From positions 10,658 to 74,657 of the forward strand of contig DATKQY010000083.1 in NCBI GenBank assembly GCA_035532475.1: 64,000 bases of DNA, given 5' to 3'. A program made the position numbers and the translations under genes. The DNA is from DATKQY01 sp035532475. GTDB taxonomy: Bacteria > Actinomycetota > Acidimicrobiia > Acidimicrobiales > Bog-793. Of this stretch, positions 1-7,094 are shown piece by piece (position 1 is the stretch's first letter; each line of letters begins with the position of its first letter). Below the pieces are notes generated by a model, which was not told the DNA's origin, searched no databases, and worked only from the letters and a program-made list of their open reading frames with translations.

Positions 1-185
1 TCGAGCCCCTGACCGCCTCCGCCGTGGACCAGGACCACCGGGAGCTCGTGGCGCAGCTCGGCGGGGATCCTGAACTCGACGAACATCTGCCCGCCGCTCG
101 CGTGGGTGCCCTGTTCGTCGACGACCCGCTCGACCCCAACCCAAAAGTGCCCCTGCTCGGCCAGCGCGACCGGAGGGCGCCTCAC
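1..185 (-). CDS. Alpha/beta hydrolase, N-terminal part (runs off window)
   Basis: Only about the first 61 residues lie in the window; the rest lies to the left. Read from a GTG start, the protein contains GQMFVEFRIPAEL followed by VVLVHGGGGQGL. The second stretch is the strand plus HGGG oxyanion loop typical of one esterase/lipase subgroup of alpha/beta hydrolases. The nucleophile elbow and catalytic acid and His would lie outside, so activity and substrate cannot be judged. No strong ribosome binding site precedes the GTG. The family call rests on my recognition of the HGGG region and its preceding strand. Confidence 0.65.
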   Translation of the reverse strand, partial: MRRPPVALAEQGHFWVGVERVVDEQGTHASGGQMFVEFRIPAELRHELPVVLVHGGGGQGL

Positions 186-297
186 CTTGCTGCCACGGAC
201 CCCCACCGGCTCCGCTCCTCTCCCACCGCGCCGCCGACGGGCGAGCACCGTCCGCACGATATCGAGCGCCACGCCGGACCCGCGACCGCTAGGGCGC

Positions 298-780
298 TCA
301 AGCGCCCGGCTCCCAGCTGTGCGGTGCGAGCTCGAAGCCGGCGAACTCGAAGGCGGGTGAGACGGTGCAGCCGGCGAGCGTCCAAGGACCGAGCGGCCGA
401 GCGGCCTGCCAGGTGTTGGGCGGCACCACGACCTGAGGCCGCTCGCCTGCGGCGAGGTCGGACCCGAGCGCCTGCCGGTTGACCTCGACCCCGTCGGCCG
501 AGGTGAGGAGCTCGAGAGGATCGCCCGCGTAGTGGTGCCACACCTCGGTGGCGTCGACCCGGTGCCAGTGCGAGCGCTCACCCTCGCAGAGCAGGTAGTA
601 GATGGCCGTACCGGCACCACGTCCGCCGGCCGCCGGCGCGTCCCGCCACGTCTCCCGGTACCAGCCCCCTTCTGGGTGCGCGGCGAGTCCGAGGCGCTCG
701 ATCACCGCGTCTGGCACCGCCCGCCCGGGACGACGCCGGCGCCCGTCCGACGCCCGGCCCGCTCCACTCCCGTCCTCCAC
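298..780 (-). CDS. Cupin_5 (DUF985) family protein
   Basis: A 160-residue single-domain cupin-like protein. Family hallmarks are visible: LGLAAHPEGGWYRETW near the N terminus, AIYYLLCEGERSHWHRVDATEVWHHYAGDP split around the putative metal or ligand pocket, then VVVPPNTWQAA and a C-terminal AFEFAGFELAP. DUF985 proteins fold as a beta-barrel and have been tied to sugar-epimerase-like folds, but their reaction is not established. The GTG start used here has a GAGGAGGG about 10 nt upstream. A second in-frame GTG at position 717 would remove a low-complexity Arg/Gly N terminus and may be the true start. Transcribed away from the downstream oxidoreductase operon. Confidence 0.85.
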   Translation of the reverse strand: MEDGSGAGRASDGRRRRPGRAVPDAVIERLGLAAHPEGGWYRETWRDAPAAGGRGAGTAIYYLLCEGERSHWHRVDATEVWHHYAGDPLELLTSADGVEVNRQALGSDLAAGERPQVVVPPNTWQAARPLGPWTLAGCTVSPAFEFAGFELAPHSWEPGA

Positions 781-907
781 CGCCCGGCGCCCTCCTCGTG
801 ATGAATCATCGTGCCGACCGATCTTCGCTCGGCGGCCGCCTCGCTGTCCTGTCCGCGCCTCGCGCGGCTATGGGGACGCCCGCAATCCACCGGCCCCCTC
901 CGCGCCG

Positions 908-913
908 TATGGT
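908..913 (+). promoter_or_regulatory. -10 element (TATGGT), leaderless start
   Basis: TATGGT ends 6 nt before the GTG of the molybdopterin oxidoreductase. There is no ribosome binding site, so the transcript probably begins at or next to the start codon. The same arrangement recurs at about ten other genes here. Confidence 0.5.
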
Positions 914-919
914 CACAGC

Positions 920-1636
920 GTGGCGACCACCCCGCTCCCGGCGTCGGACCCTCTCCGACGGGTCGCGGTCGGGCGCCGGGTCTTCCTCGGGATGGCCGCC
1001 CTCGGCGCGCTCGGCATCGCCTTCGGCGCGGGCGTCCAGCGGGTCGTCGGCGACGCCCTCGGATCGGGCCTCGGCGGCCTGCTGCCGGGGGGCAACCGGT
1101 TCCGGATCTACACGATCACGGGGTCGTACCCGGCGATCACCGAGTCGGCCTACCGCCTGCGGGTGTCCGGTCTCGTCGAGCGCCCGGTGGCACTCACCCT
1201 GGCGGACCTCGAGGCGATGCCGCGGACCAAGCTCGTGAAGGACTTCCAGTGCGTCACCGGTTGGCGCGTGCCCGGAGTCCACTGGGAGGGCGTCCAGCTC
1301 GCCCACATCCTCGACGCCGCCGGGGTGAAGCCCGGCGCGTTCGCGCTGGCGTTCGACTCCTACGACGGCGCCGACACGGAGAGCCTCACGCTCGACCAGG
1401 CGAGGCGCCCGGACGTCATCGTCGCCGACCGGATGCTCGGCGCCCCGATCACCACCGCGCACGGCGGCCCCGTGCGGCTCTACGTCGCGCCGATGTACGG
1501 CTACAAGTCGCTGAAGTGGCTGTCGGGAATCCGGGTGCTCGATCGGGTCGAGCCGGGCTTCTGGGAGCAGAACGGGTACGCGGTCGACGGCTGGGTGGGC
1601 GCCTCCAACGGCCGCCATGACGCGCCCATCAGCTGA
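920..1636 (+). CDS. Molybdopterin-dependent oxidoreductase, Tat-exported
   Basis: A 238-residue protein of the sulfite-oxidase/MsrP-like molybdopterin-binding family. A twin-arginine signal is visible at the N terminus (GRRVFLG followed by a hydrophobic stretch), so it should be folded with cofactor and exported. FQCVTGWRVPGVHWEGV carries the conserved cysteine that ligates molybdenum in this family. GGPVRLYVAPMYGYKSLKWL is the typical C-terminal cofactor-binding segment. The start is placed at GTG 920 because of the upstream -10 hexamer; the longer open frame upstream is low-complexity shadow. It overlaps the following cytochrome b gene by 20 nt, implying one transcript and an electron-transfer partnership. 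The substrate is unknown. Confidence 0.85.
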   Translation: MATTPLPASDPLRRVAVGRRVFLGMAALGALGIAFGAGVQRVVGDALGSGLGGLLPGGNRFRIYTITGSYPAITESAYRLRVSGLVERPVALTLADLEAMPRTKLVKDFQCVTGWRVPGVHWEGVQLAHILDAAGVKPGAFALAFDSYDGADTESLTLDQARRPDVIVADRMLGAPITTAHGGPVRLYVAPMYGYKSLKWLSGIRVLDRVEPGFWEQNGYAVDGWVGASNGRHDAPIS

Positions 1637-2378
1637 CCGGCGGCACCGCCAGGCCGGCGCCGCGTCCTCGCCCAGGCGGCAACTCCTCAGATTCGACCGG
1701 GCCGAGCGCTCCGCCCACTGGGCGAACGCCTTGCTGTTCACCATCCTCATGCTGACGGCGCTGCCGCTCTACTTCCCGGGCGTCGAAGCGGTCGTCGGGC
1801 GCCGGGCGCTCGTGGCCGAGATCCATACCTGGGCGGGCATCGTCCTCCCGGTGCCGCTGATCGTGGCCATGTCTGGTCGCTGGGGCGCCGGGCTCCGGCG
1901 CGATATCCGGCGCTTCAACCTGTGGACCCACGACGAGATCCGCTGGCTCGTCTCCCTCGGGCGCCGGGCGACCCCGCGCTTTGACAAGTTCAATCCGGGC
2001 CAGAAGCTGAACGCGGTCTTCACCGCCGGCGCGATCGTGGTGATGCTGGCGACGGGGCTGGTGCTGAAGTGGGTCCGGGTCTTCCCGCTGCAGTGGCGAA
2101 CCGGGGCGACGTTCGTCCACGACGTGCTGGCGGCCGCGATCTTCGTCGTCGTGGTCGGCCACGTGGCGTTCGCACTCACCCACCGCGACGCCCTCCGCGC
2201 GATCGTCAAAGGGTGGGTCAGCGAAGCCTGGGCGGCACGTCACGCCGAGGCGTGGCTCGAGGAGGAGCGGGCGTCCGCGCCCGCCGCGGCATCCGGGACC
2301 GCCGCCGCGCCACACGGCGCCGAGGCCGCGGCGGCGGCCGAAGCGGCCCGGAGCGGCCCGGCGGTGCCCCGCTGCTAG
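1617..2378 (+). CDS. Cytochrome b561/formate dehydrogenase gamma-type membrane subunit
   Basis: A 253-residue integral membrane protein with about four hydrophobic segments. The pattern RFDRAERSAHWANALLFTILMLTALPLYF, split around the first helix, and later FVHDVLAAAIFVVVVGHVAFALTH supply the His residues expected to bind b-type haem. AEIHTWAGIVLPVPLI provides another. This matches the cytochrome b561-like membrane subunits that pass electrons between quinones and exported oxidoreductases. Its start lies inside the upstream molybdoenzyme gene, so the two form a MsrPQ-like pair in logic, although this cytochrome is not of the YedZ type. The C terminus is an Ala-rich tail without obvious fold. 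Its stop overlaps the stop of the converging whiB gene. Confidence 0.85.
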   Translation: MTRPSADRRHRQAGAASSPRRQLLRFDRAERSAHWANALLFTILMLTALPLYFPGVEAVVGRRALVAEIHTWAGIVLPVPLIVAMSGRWGAGLRRDIRRFNLWTHDEIRWLVSLGRRATPRFDKFNPGQKLNAVFTAGAIVVMLATGLVLKWVRVFPLQWRTGATFVHDVLAAAIFVVVVGHVAFALTHRDALRAIVKGWVSEAWAARHAEAWLEEERASAPAAASGTAAAPHGAEAAAAAEAARSGPAVPRC

Positions 2379-2644
2379 ACCGCGGAGCGGCGCATCGCTC
2401 GGCGCTCGCGCTCCGAGGTGCCACCCCACACGCCGCGGAGGTCCGGCGCTCGCAACGCCTCGTCCAGGCATTCGAGCCGGACCGGACAGCGCCAGCAGAC
2501 GGCCTTGGCAGCGGCGACGCCCTCGGAATCACGCCGGAAGAAGCGCTGCACGTCCATCCCCCGGCAACGAGCGAACTCGGACCAGTCGAGCGACCCGGCC
2601 CCGACGAGCTGATCCACCTGAACGGCTGCCTGCATCTCCCTCAC
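2375..2644 (-). CDS. WhiB-family Fe-S transcriptional regulator
   Basis: An 89-residue WhiB-type protein. The four cluster-ligating cysteines are present: one in FARCRGMD, a CWRC pair, and one in LECLDEAL, spaced as in the family. The GVWGG turn is followed by a basic tail (SERERRAMRRS) for DNA or sigma-factor contact. WhiB proteins are confined to actinobacteria and their phages, bind a [4Fe-4S] cluster, and usually work by contacting the primary sigma factor. Which WhiB subtype this is cannot be said. An AGGGAG lies just ahead of an in-frame ATG nine bases downstream of the GTG used here, so the start may be either. Confidence 0.93.
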   Translation of the reverse strand: MREMQAAVQVDQLVGAGSLDWSEFARCRGMDVQRFFRRDSEGVAAAKAVCWRCPVRLECLDEALRAPDLRGVWGGTSERERRAMRRSAV

Positions 2645-2823
2645 CCCGATCCACCTGCACGTTCCCCGTGCTGGGCGCTCGTCCCCTCCTGGCCGGCCTG
2701 CGGCCCGGCGGGGTTCTTCCGCTCGAGTGCACCGTAGGTAGCGCGGCTGGGAGGGGGTTGTGCGCGAGATGAGAGGTTCTTGATAGTCGAGGCGCCGTGA
2801 GCGCGCCGCGCAGAGCGGCGCGA

Positions 2824-3309
2824 TCAGGCGCCCTCGGCTCGCAGGTACGCGTGGAGCTCCCTGCGCACCTGCATGAGGAGCACGCCGAGCTGGTTATCGC
2901 CGCGGTCCTTGTAGACGCCCCAGTAGGTGTCGGTCGCATCCCAGAGGTTCCGGTTGACGAGCAGCGCGTCGCCGGTCGCGAGCAGCCGATCGGCGAGCTC
3001 GGTTCCGGGCGCGAACTTCTGGCGCAGGAGCTCGACCATCGTGTCCTCGCCGACGTGCCACCAGTGCTTCGGCACCGCCCGTCCGATCCTGCGGGCGACC
3101 GACGGGGTACGCGCCTCCCGGATCGCCTTGCGCACGCTCTCGTCCTCGGTGCGCGCCGCTGAGTAGGCGGCCTCGACGTTCGCGTACATCTCCCCGTCGA
3201 GCTTGACGGGCGCAGGATAGGAATTGAGGAGGAAGGAGTACGGGCCGACAAAGGGGCCGATCGTCGCTTGCCTGGCGTTGGCTGCGTCAACTGGTTCTTC
3301 GGTGGCCAC
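2824..3309 (-). CDS. NADAR-domain protein (YbiA-like)
   Basis: A 161-residue NADAR protein. Visible hallmarks: FVGPYSFLLNSY near the N terminus, the Glu of YANVEAAYSAAR, HWWHVGEDTMVELLRQKF, and the C-terminal WGVYKDRGDNQLGVLLMQVR. NADAR proteins cleave N-glycosidic bonds: some act on riboflavin-pathway intermediates, others remove ADP-ribose from guanine and serve as antitoxins to DarT-like enzymes. No DarT-like toxin is adjacent, so the specific role is open. The frame is open for another 100 codons upstream, but that stretch lies antisense to the IclR gene. The start is therefore placed at the GTG just ahead of the domain, leaving a divergent promoter region with the regulator. Confidence 0.8.
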   Translation of the reverse strand: MATEEPVDAANARQATIGPFVGPYSFLLNSYPAPVKLDGEMYANVEAAYSAARTEDESVRKAIREARTPSVARRIGRAVPKHWWHVGEDTMVELLRQKFAPGTELADRLLATGDALLVNRNLWDATDTYWGVYKDRGDNQLGVLLMQVRRELHAYLRAEGA

Positions 3310-3423
3310 GATTCGGCTAACGGCCGGAGGTGGCGCACCGTTGATCGCTCCGAGACGATTACCCGTCGATTCCTGGAGGAGATGCCCGGCGGTGCTCACC
3401 GGAGCGCGCGCAACGCCTCGCAG

Positions 3424-3429
3424 TACTAT
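3424..3429 (+). promoter_or_regulatory. -10 element (TACTAT), leaderless start
   Basis: TACTAT ends 6 nt before the GTG chosen for the IclR regulator. No clear -35 box is visible. This hexamer decides the start: the alternative ATG at 3382 has GGAGG only two bases away, which is too close for a normal ribosome binding site. Confidence 0.5.
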
Positions 3430-3435
3430 GAAGCG

Positions 3436-4290
3436 GTGCCAGACGCGGCGCCCTCGTACCTCCTCGGCTCGGTGGACAACTGCCTTCGCCTCCTGGTCCT
3501 CGTCGTCGAGCGTGGGCGCGTCCGTGTCGCCGAGGCCGCGGAGGATCTGGGCGTCGTGCCGTCGACGGCCCACCGCCTCCTTGCCACGCTCCGCCACAAC
3601 GGCTTCGTGGTCCAGGACCACCGCGGTGGCGCCTACTCGCCCGGGCCGCGGCTGACCGAGCTCGGCCTCGCCGCGCTCGGGGGCATGAGCATCACCGCCG
3701 CGGCGCGACCGGTGCTGGAGCGTCTACGGGAGGAGCTCGAGGAGACCGTCAGCCTCGTCGTGCTCAACGGGGCGCGCGCCTGCTTCCTCGACTCGGTCGA
3801 GGGGACGCGCCCGGTCCGGGTCAGCTCCCGGACCGGGCTCGTCCTCCCCGCCCACTGCGCCTCGGCGGGCAAAGCCCTCCTGGCCGCGCTCTCGCCCGAG
3901 GACCTCGCCCGCCGCTACCCGGACCGTCGGCTCGACTACCGCACCACCCGGTCGATCAATAGCTGGGAGCAGCTGGAACAGGAGCTCGAGGAGGTACGAC
4001 GCACCGGCTGGGCGACGAACTTCGAAGAGGGTGACACCGGCATCAGCGCCGTCGCTGCCTGCATCCACGACACTGGGGGAACCGCGATCGCGGCGCTCGC
4101 CATCGCAGCGCCGTCCTTCCGGATCTCGGGACGCGTGGAAGCGGAGCGGTTCGCGCCCGTCCTGTTGGGCGCCGTCGCCGAGATCGAGCAGTACCTGCAC
4201 AAGTCCTCCGGCGCCGTCGCCTGCAAGCTCGTCTACGACGAGCCCGGCTTCGTCCCGACGCAGGTCGTGTACGGCGCCGGCGCAACCTGA
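3436..4290 (+). CDS. IclR-family transcriptional regulator
   Basis: A 284-residue regulator with an N-terminal winged helix (SVDNCLRLLVLVVERG, then RVAEAAEDLGVVPSTAHRLL as recognition region) and the C-terminal IclR effector domain. The latter shows RVSSRTGLVLPAHCASAGKALLAAL and GWATNFEEGDTGISAVAACI, the usual ligand-pocket and dimer segments. IclR proteins bind small carboxylates or aromatic degradation products and control nearby catabolic or transport genes. It stands directly upstream of the livJHMGF importer in the same direction, so it is a good candidate regulator of that operon. The C-terminal 30 residues beyond the domain are unusual for the family and of unknown role. Confidence 0.9.
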   Translation: MPDAAPSYLLGSVDNCLRLLVLVVERGRVRVAEAAEDLGVVPSTAHRLLATLRHNGFVVQDHRGGAYSPGPRLTELGLAALGGMSITAAARPVLERLREELEETVSLVVLNGARACFLDSVEGTRPVRVSSRTGLVLPAHCASAGKALLAALSPEDLARRYPDRRLDYRTTRSINSWEQLEQELEEVRRTGWATNFEEGDTGISAVAACIHDTGGTAIAALAIAAPSFRISGRVEAERFAPVLLGAVAEIEQYLHKSSGAVACKLVYDEPGFVPTQVVYGAGAT

Positions 4291-4452
4291 CCGCTGCGCT
4301 CCCTCCCGCCGTCGGGGCCAGGTGTCGGCTCGCGTCGGCGAACGAGCTGCCCAGGTCGGTGAACCCACCCCTGGACCCGCCCTGGTACCGCGTCTCGGCC
4401 TGACCCGGTCCCGGGCATCCAATTGCGCCCTGAGGAATGGCGAGGGGCTCTC

Positions 4453-4481
4453 TTGCATCTCCCGGGACGCGCCCCTACATT
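4453..4481 (+). promoter_or_regulatory. Predicted sigma-A-type promoter of the liv operon
   Basis: TTGCAT and TACATT are separated by exactly 17 bases. Transcription from here would start near 4488, giving an untranslated leader of about 210 nt before livJ. The match is by eye and the 400-base gap contains no gene. Confidence 0.5.
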
Positions 4482-4487
4482 CACGAC

Positions 4488-4698
4488 CACGGCGCCAAGG
4501 GACGCCGGACCGGACGGTGAGCCGAGCGGGGGACCGGTAGCAGGACGACGAATCGACGAGTCGCAGCGGAGTGAGGACACGGTCGGCCACCCGACCGGGG
4601 TGCCGCGCCGTGCAGGCTCGTCGGTCGCCCCGTTGGCACCTTGCGGTGCCCGACGGGAGTCTCCGCTCGCCTCGACCAGGGGATTAGGGGGATCAGGC
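4488..4698 (+). other. Long, structured 5' leader of livJ (candidate cis-regulatory RNA)
   Basis: Two clear hairpins lie in the leader. One is a perfect 7-bp stem CGGTCGG/CCGACCG with a CCAC loop at 4580-4597. The other, GGCACC-TTGC-GGTGCC at about 4635-4650, is extended outward by CCCGT/ACGGG. A GGGGGATCAGGC just before the ATG supplies the ribosome binding site. I do not recognise the consensus of a known riboswitch class (guanidine, TPP, glycine and c-di-GMP-I were considered). It could be a protein-binding leader, an attenuator, or an unassigned ligand-binding RNA. Confidence 0.4.
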
Positions 4699-6063
4699 AT
4701 GAGACGCTCTTCGGACGACGACAGCAGCAACGCACCGGCGCCGGGCGCCGGCCGGCGAGGTCGCCGGCTGCGCCGACGCTGGTCGCCGCTCGTCACGGCC
4801 GGGGTTGGCGTGCTCGTCCTCGCCGGCTTCGGCACCGCCGGCGCGACGACGCACTCCCGCCCGCACGCCGCGAAGGGGGCACTAGACATCCTCCAGATCA
4901 CGGCACTCACCGGCAGTGAGTCGTTCGAGGCCAACTACGCCGCCTCGGGCTACTTCCCGTCGCTCTACGCCTTGAACAGCGCGGGCGGCATCCTCGGCCA
5001 CCAGGTGAAGATCACCATCGTCGACACGCGCAGCGACCCCGCGGACGCCCTCACCTCGGCGCAGCAGGCCCTCGCCACGAACTCGAACGTCATCGGCGTG
5101 CAGGGGCCGGACACGACCTCGGCGCCGACGCTCGTCCCGCTGTTCACCTCCCAGAAGCTGCCGATGTTCGTCACCGCGGGCCAGGCGCAGTACGACCGGA
5201 ACAGCTCGCCGTACTTCTGGCGACTTCTCCCACCGGACCCGGCCAACGGTGAGGCGATGGCGATCTGGGCCAAGAAGAAGGGCTACACGCGCATCGCGGC
5301 GGTGTTCGGGACGGACCCCGGATCACAGGGCGACCTGCCCGGCGTGCTCGACGGGGTCCGGCGCATCCACGCCAAGCTCGTCGCCAACGTCGGGCTGACC
5401 CCCGACCAGTCGAGCTACCGCTCAGACGTCGCGAAGGTGCTCGCGGCGAAGCCGCAGGTGATCATGACCGAGACGGACGGGCCGACCGCGGCGACGTTCT
5501 TCAGCGAGGTCCAGCAGCTCGGCGCGCTGCCCCAGGTCATGCCCGACGGCACGACGGCGAACTCGACGTACATCAACCCCGTGCTGCAGGCGGTCGGGGC
5601 CTCGACCTTCAACAAGATGTTCACCTTCGTCTCTGAGGGCTCGCCCCCGAACAACCCCGCGACCGCAGCGCTGAACTCGGCCCTGCGGCACGTCGCCTCG
5701 CACCTGCAGAAGCCACTCAGCCAGTGGGAGAACAACCCGTTCACCGACGCCTTCTTCGACTCCTTCGTGATCGAGGGCCTCGCGGCCACCGCCGCGAAGA
5801 GCACCAACCCGGCGACCATCAACGCCTGGATCACGAAGGTGACGTCGCCGGGGCGCGGCAAGAAGGTCGTCTACACCTACCCCGCTGGAGTGGCCGCGCT
5901 GAAGGCCGGGAAGCAGATCCAGTACATCGGCGCGAGCGGCGTGATCAACTTCAACAAGTACCACAACTTCTACGGCAACCAGGCGGTCCAGAAGTACAGC
6001 CAGTCCAAGGGGCTGGTGACCATCGCCAACGTCCTGGCGTCGCAGATCGAGAAGCTTGGATGA
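4699..6063 (+). CDS. livJ: Branched-chain-type ABC transporter substrate-binding protein
   Basis: A 454-residue extracytoplasmic binding protein of the type I periplasmic-binding fold (LivJ/Peripla_BP_6). The N terminus carries a basic, Arg-rich stretch followed by a hydrophobic export segment. The mature part begins near ALDILQITALTGSES, and SAGGILGHQVKITIVDTRSDP is the classical hinge-proximal signature. The start is an ATG with a purine-rich GGGGG about ten bases upstream; the longer open frame upstream is non-coding leader. Such proteins bind branched amino acids, but also urea, amides or aromatic acids, so the substrate is not fixed by sequence. Followed by the two permeases and two ATPases of the same importer. 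Confidence 0.92.
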   Translation: MRRSSDDDSSNAPAPGAGRRGRRLRRRWSPLVTAGVGVLVLAGFGTAGATTHSRPHAAKGALDILQITALTGSESFEANYAASGYFPSLYALNSAGGILGHQVKITIVDTRSDPADALTSAQQALATNSNVIGVQGPDTTSAPTLVPLFTSQKLPMFVTAGQAQYDRNSSPYFWRLLPPDPANGEAMAIWAKKKGYTRIAAVFGTDPGSQGDLPGVLDGVRRIHAKLVANVGLTPDQSSYRSDVAKVLAAKPQVIMTETDGPTAATFFSEVQQLGALPQVMPDGTTANSTYINPVLQAVGASTFNKMFTFVSEGSPPNNPATAALNSALRHVASHLQKPLSQWENNPFTDAFFDSFVIEGLAATAAKSTNPATINAWITKVTSPGRGKKVVYTYPAGVAALKAGKQIQYIGASGVINFNKYHNFYGNQAVQKYSQSKGLVTIANVLASQIEKLG

Positions 6064-6075
6064 TAAGCACGCTGA

Positions 6076-6111
6076 CCGCAGCGACCCCGGCGCACGCCGG
6101 GGTCGCTGCGG
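6076..6111 (+). terminator. Perfect 16-bp stem-loop between livJ and livH
   Basis: CCGCAGCGACCCCGGC pairs perfectly with its complement across a GCAC tetraloop, 12 bases after the livJ stop. There is no T-tract, and livH follows in the same direction. It is therefore more likely a partial terminator or a 3' stabiliser that raises binding-protein mRNA relative to the membrane components than a full terminator. Confidence 0.6.
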
Positions 6112-6206
6112 GGGACCCCCCACGGACGGCGCAGTGACCGAGAAGACGACTCCGGCCAGTCTGGCGAGGAGAACGGGATCGACGGGCGAGCCCGTCGCGT
6201 GACGAG

Positions 6207-7094
6207 ATGAACACGCTGCTCGAATCCATCGGATTCGGCGTCGTCACGGCGTCGATCATCGCCATCGCGGCCATGGGCTTCAGCCTCCAGTTCGCGCTGA
6301 CGAACGTCTTCAACGTCGCCTACGGCGCCGTGCTGACGGTCGGCGCGTTCACGGCACTGATCACCGAGCGCATCGGCGCGAACCCCTGGGTCGGGCTCGC
6401 GACCGGAGCGGCGCTCGGCATCGTCGTCACGGTGCTGATCGGCAAGGGCGTCTTCGTCTTCTTCGCGCGGCGGGGGAACGGGATCTTCGAGCTCGTGATG
6501 GTCTCCCTCGCCCTCGAGCTGATCATCCAGTACGGCATCCAGGCCTTCGACCACGAGCAGGTGTACAACTTCGCCTTCCACCAGGGGACGTCGGTGAAGT
6601 TCGGCGCGTTCGTGATCACCGCCACTCAGTTCGTGATCATCGGCATCGCGGTCGTCGCGTTCGCCCTGCTCGAAGGGATGCTCCGCTTCACCAAGCTCGG
6701 CAAGGCCCTGCGGGCCGTCGCCGAGGAGCCGCGCCTCGCGCGTGCGTGTGGCATCTCGACCGGCCGGGTGGTGAACGTCGCCTGGATCGCGAGCGGGGCG
6801 CTCGCCGGGCTGGCCGGCGTCGCCTACGTGGTGAACAGCCTGACGGTCACCGCCTTCAGCGGGACCGACTTCCTGCCCCTCGTGCTCGCCGCCGCGATCC
6901 TCGGCCGCGCCGGCTCGGTCGCCGGCGCCGTGCTCGCCTCGCTGGCCATCGGGATCGTGATCGAGGTCGTCTCGGCCCTCGGGGGTTCGGCGTACTCGAC
7001 GGTCGCCGGTTTCGGGATCCTGGTGATCGTCCTCCTCGTCAAGCCCGGTGGTGTGATCGGCCAGATCGCGGCAAAGACGGAGGTGACGCTGTGA
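6207..7094 (+). CDS. livH: Branched-chain-type ABC transporter permease (LivH)
   Basis: A 295-residue permease with about eight hydrophobic segments. GFSLQFALTNVFNVAYGAVLTVGAF near the N terminus, split here across the first helices, and GKALRAVAEEPRLARACGISTGRVVNVAW are LivH hallmarks; the latter is the cytoplasmic loop that contacts the ATPases. The protein ends in IIVLLVKPGGVIGQ-like sequence (LVIVLLVKPGGVIGQ). It is separated from livJ by a stem-loop and overlaps livM by four bases (GTGA), so translation of the permeases is coupled. Together with LivM it forms the transmembrane channel of the importer. Confidence 0.93.
   Translation: MNTLLESIGFGVVTASIIAIAAMGFSLQFALTNVFNVAYGAVLTVGAFTALITERIGANPWVGLATGAALGIVVTVLIGKGVFVFFARRGNGIFELVMVSLALELIIQYGIQAFDHEQVYNFAFHQGTSVKFGAFVITATQFVIIGIAVVAFALLEGMLRFTKLGKALRAVAEEPRLARACGISTGRVVNVAWIASGALAGLAGVAYVVNSLTVTAFSGTDFLPLVLAAAILGRAGSVAGAVLASLAIGIVIEVVSALGGSAYSTVAGFGILVIVLLVKPGGVIGQIAAKTEVTL

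Noticed and set aside
3310..3621. Upstream extension of the NADAR frame
   Set aside because: It lies antisense to the IclR gene and has no domain similarity; the conserved NADAR block begins just after the GTG at 3309.
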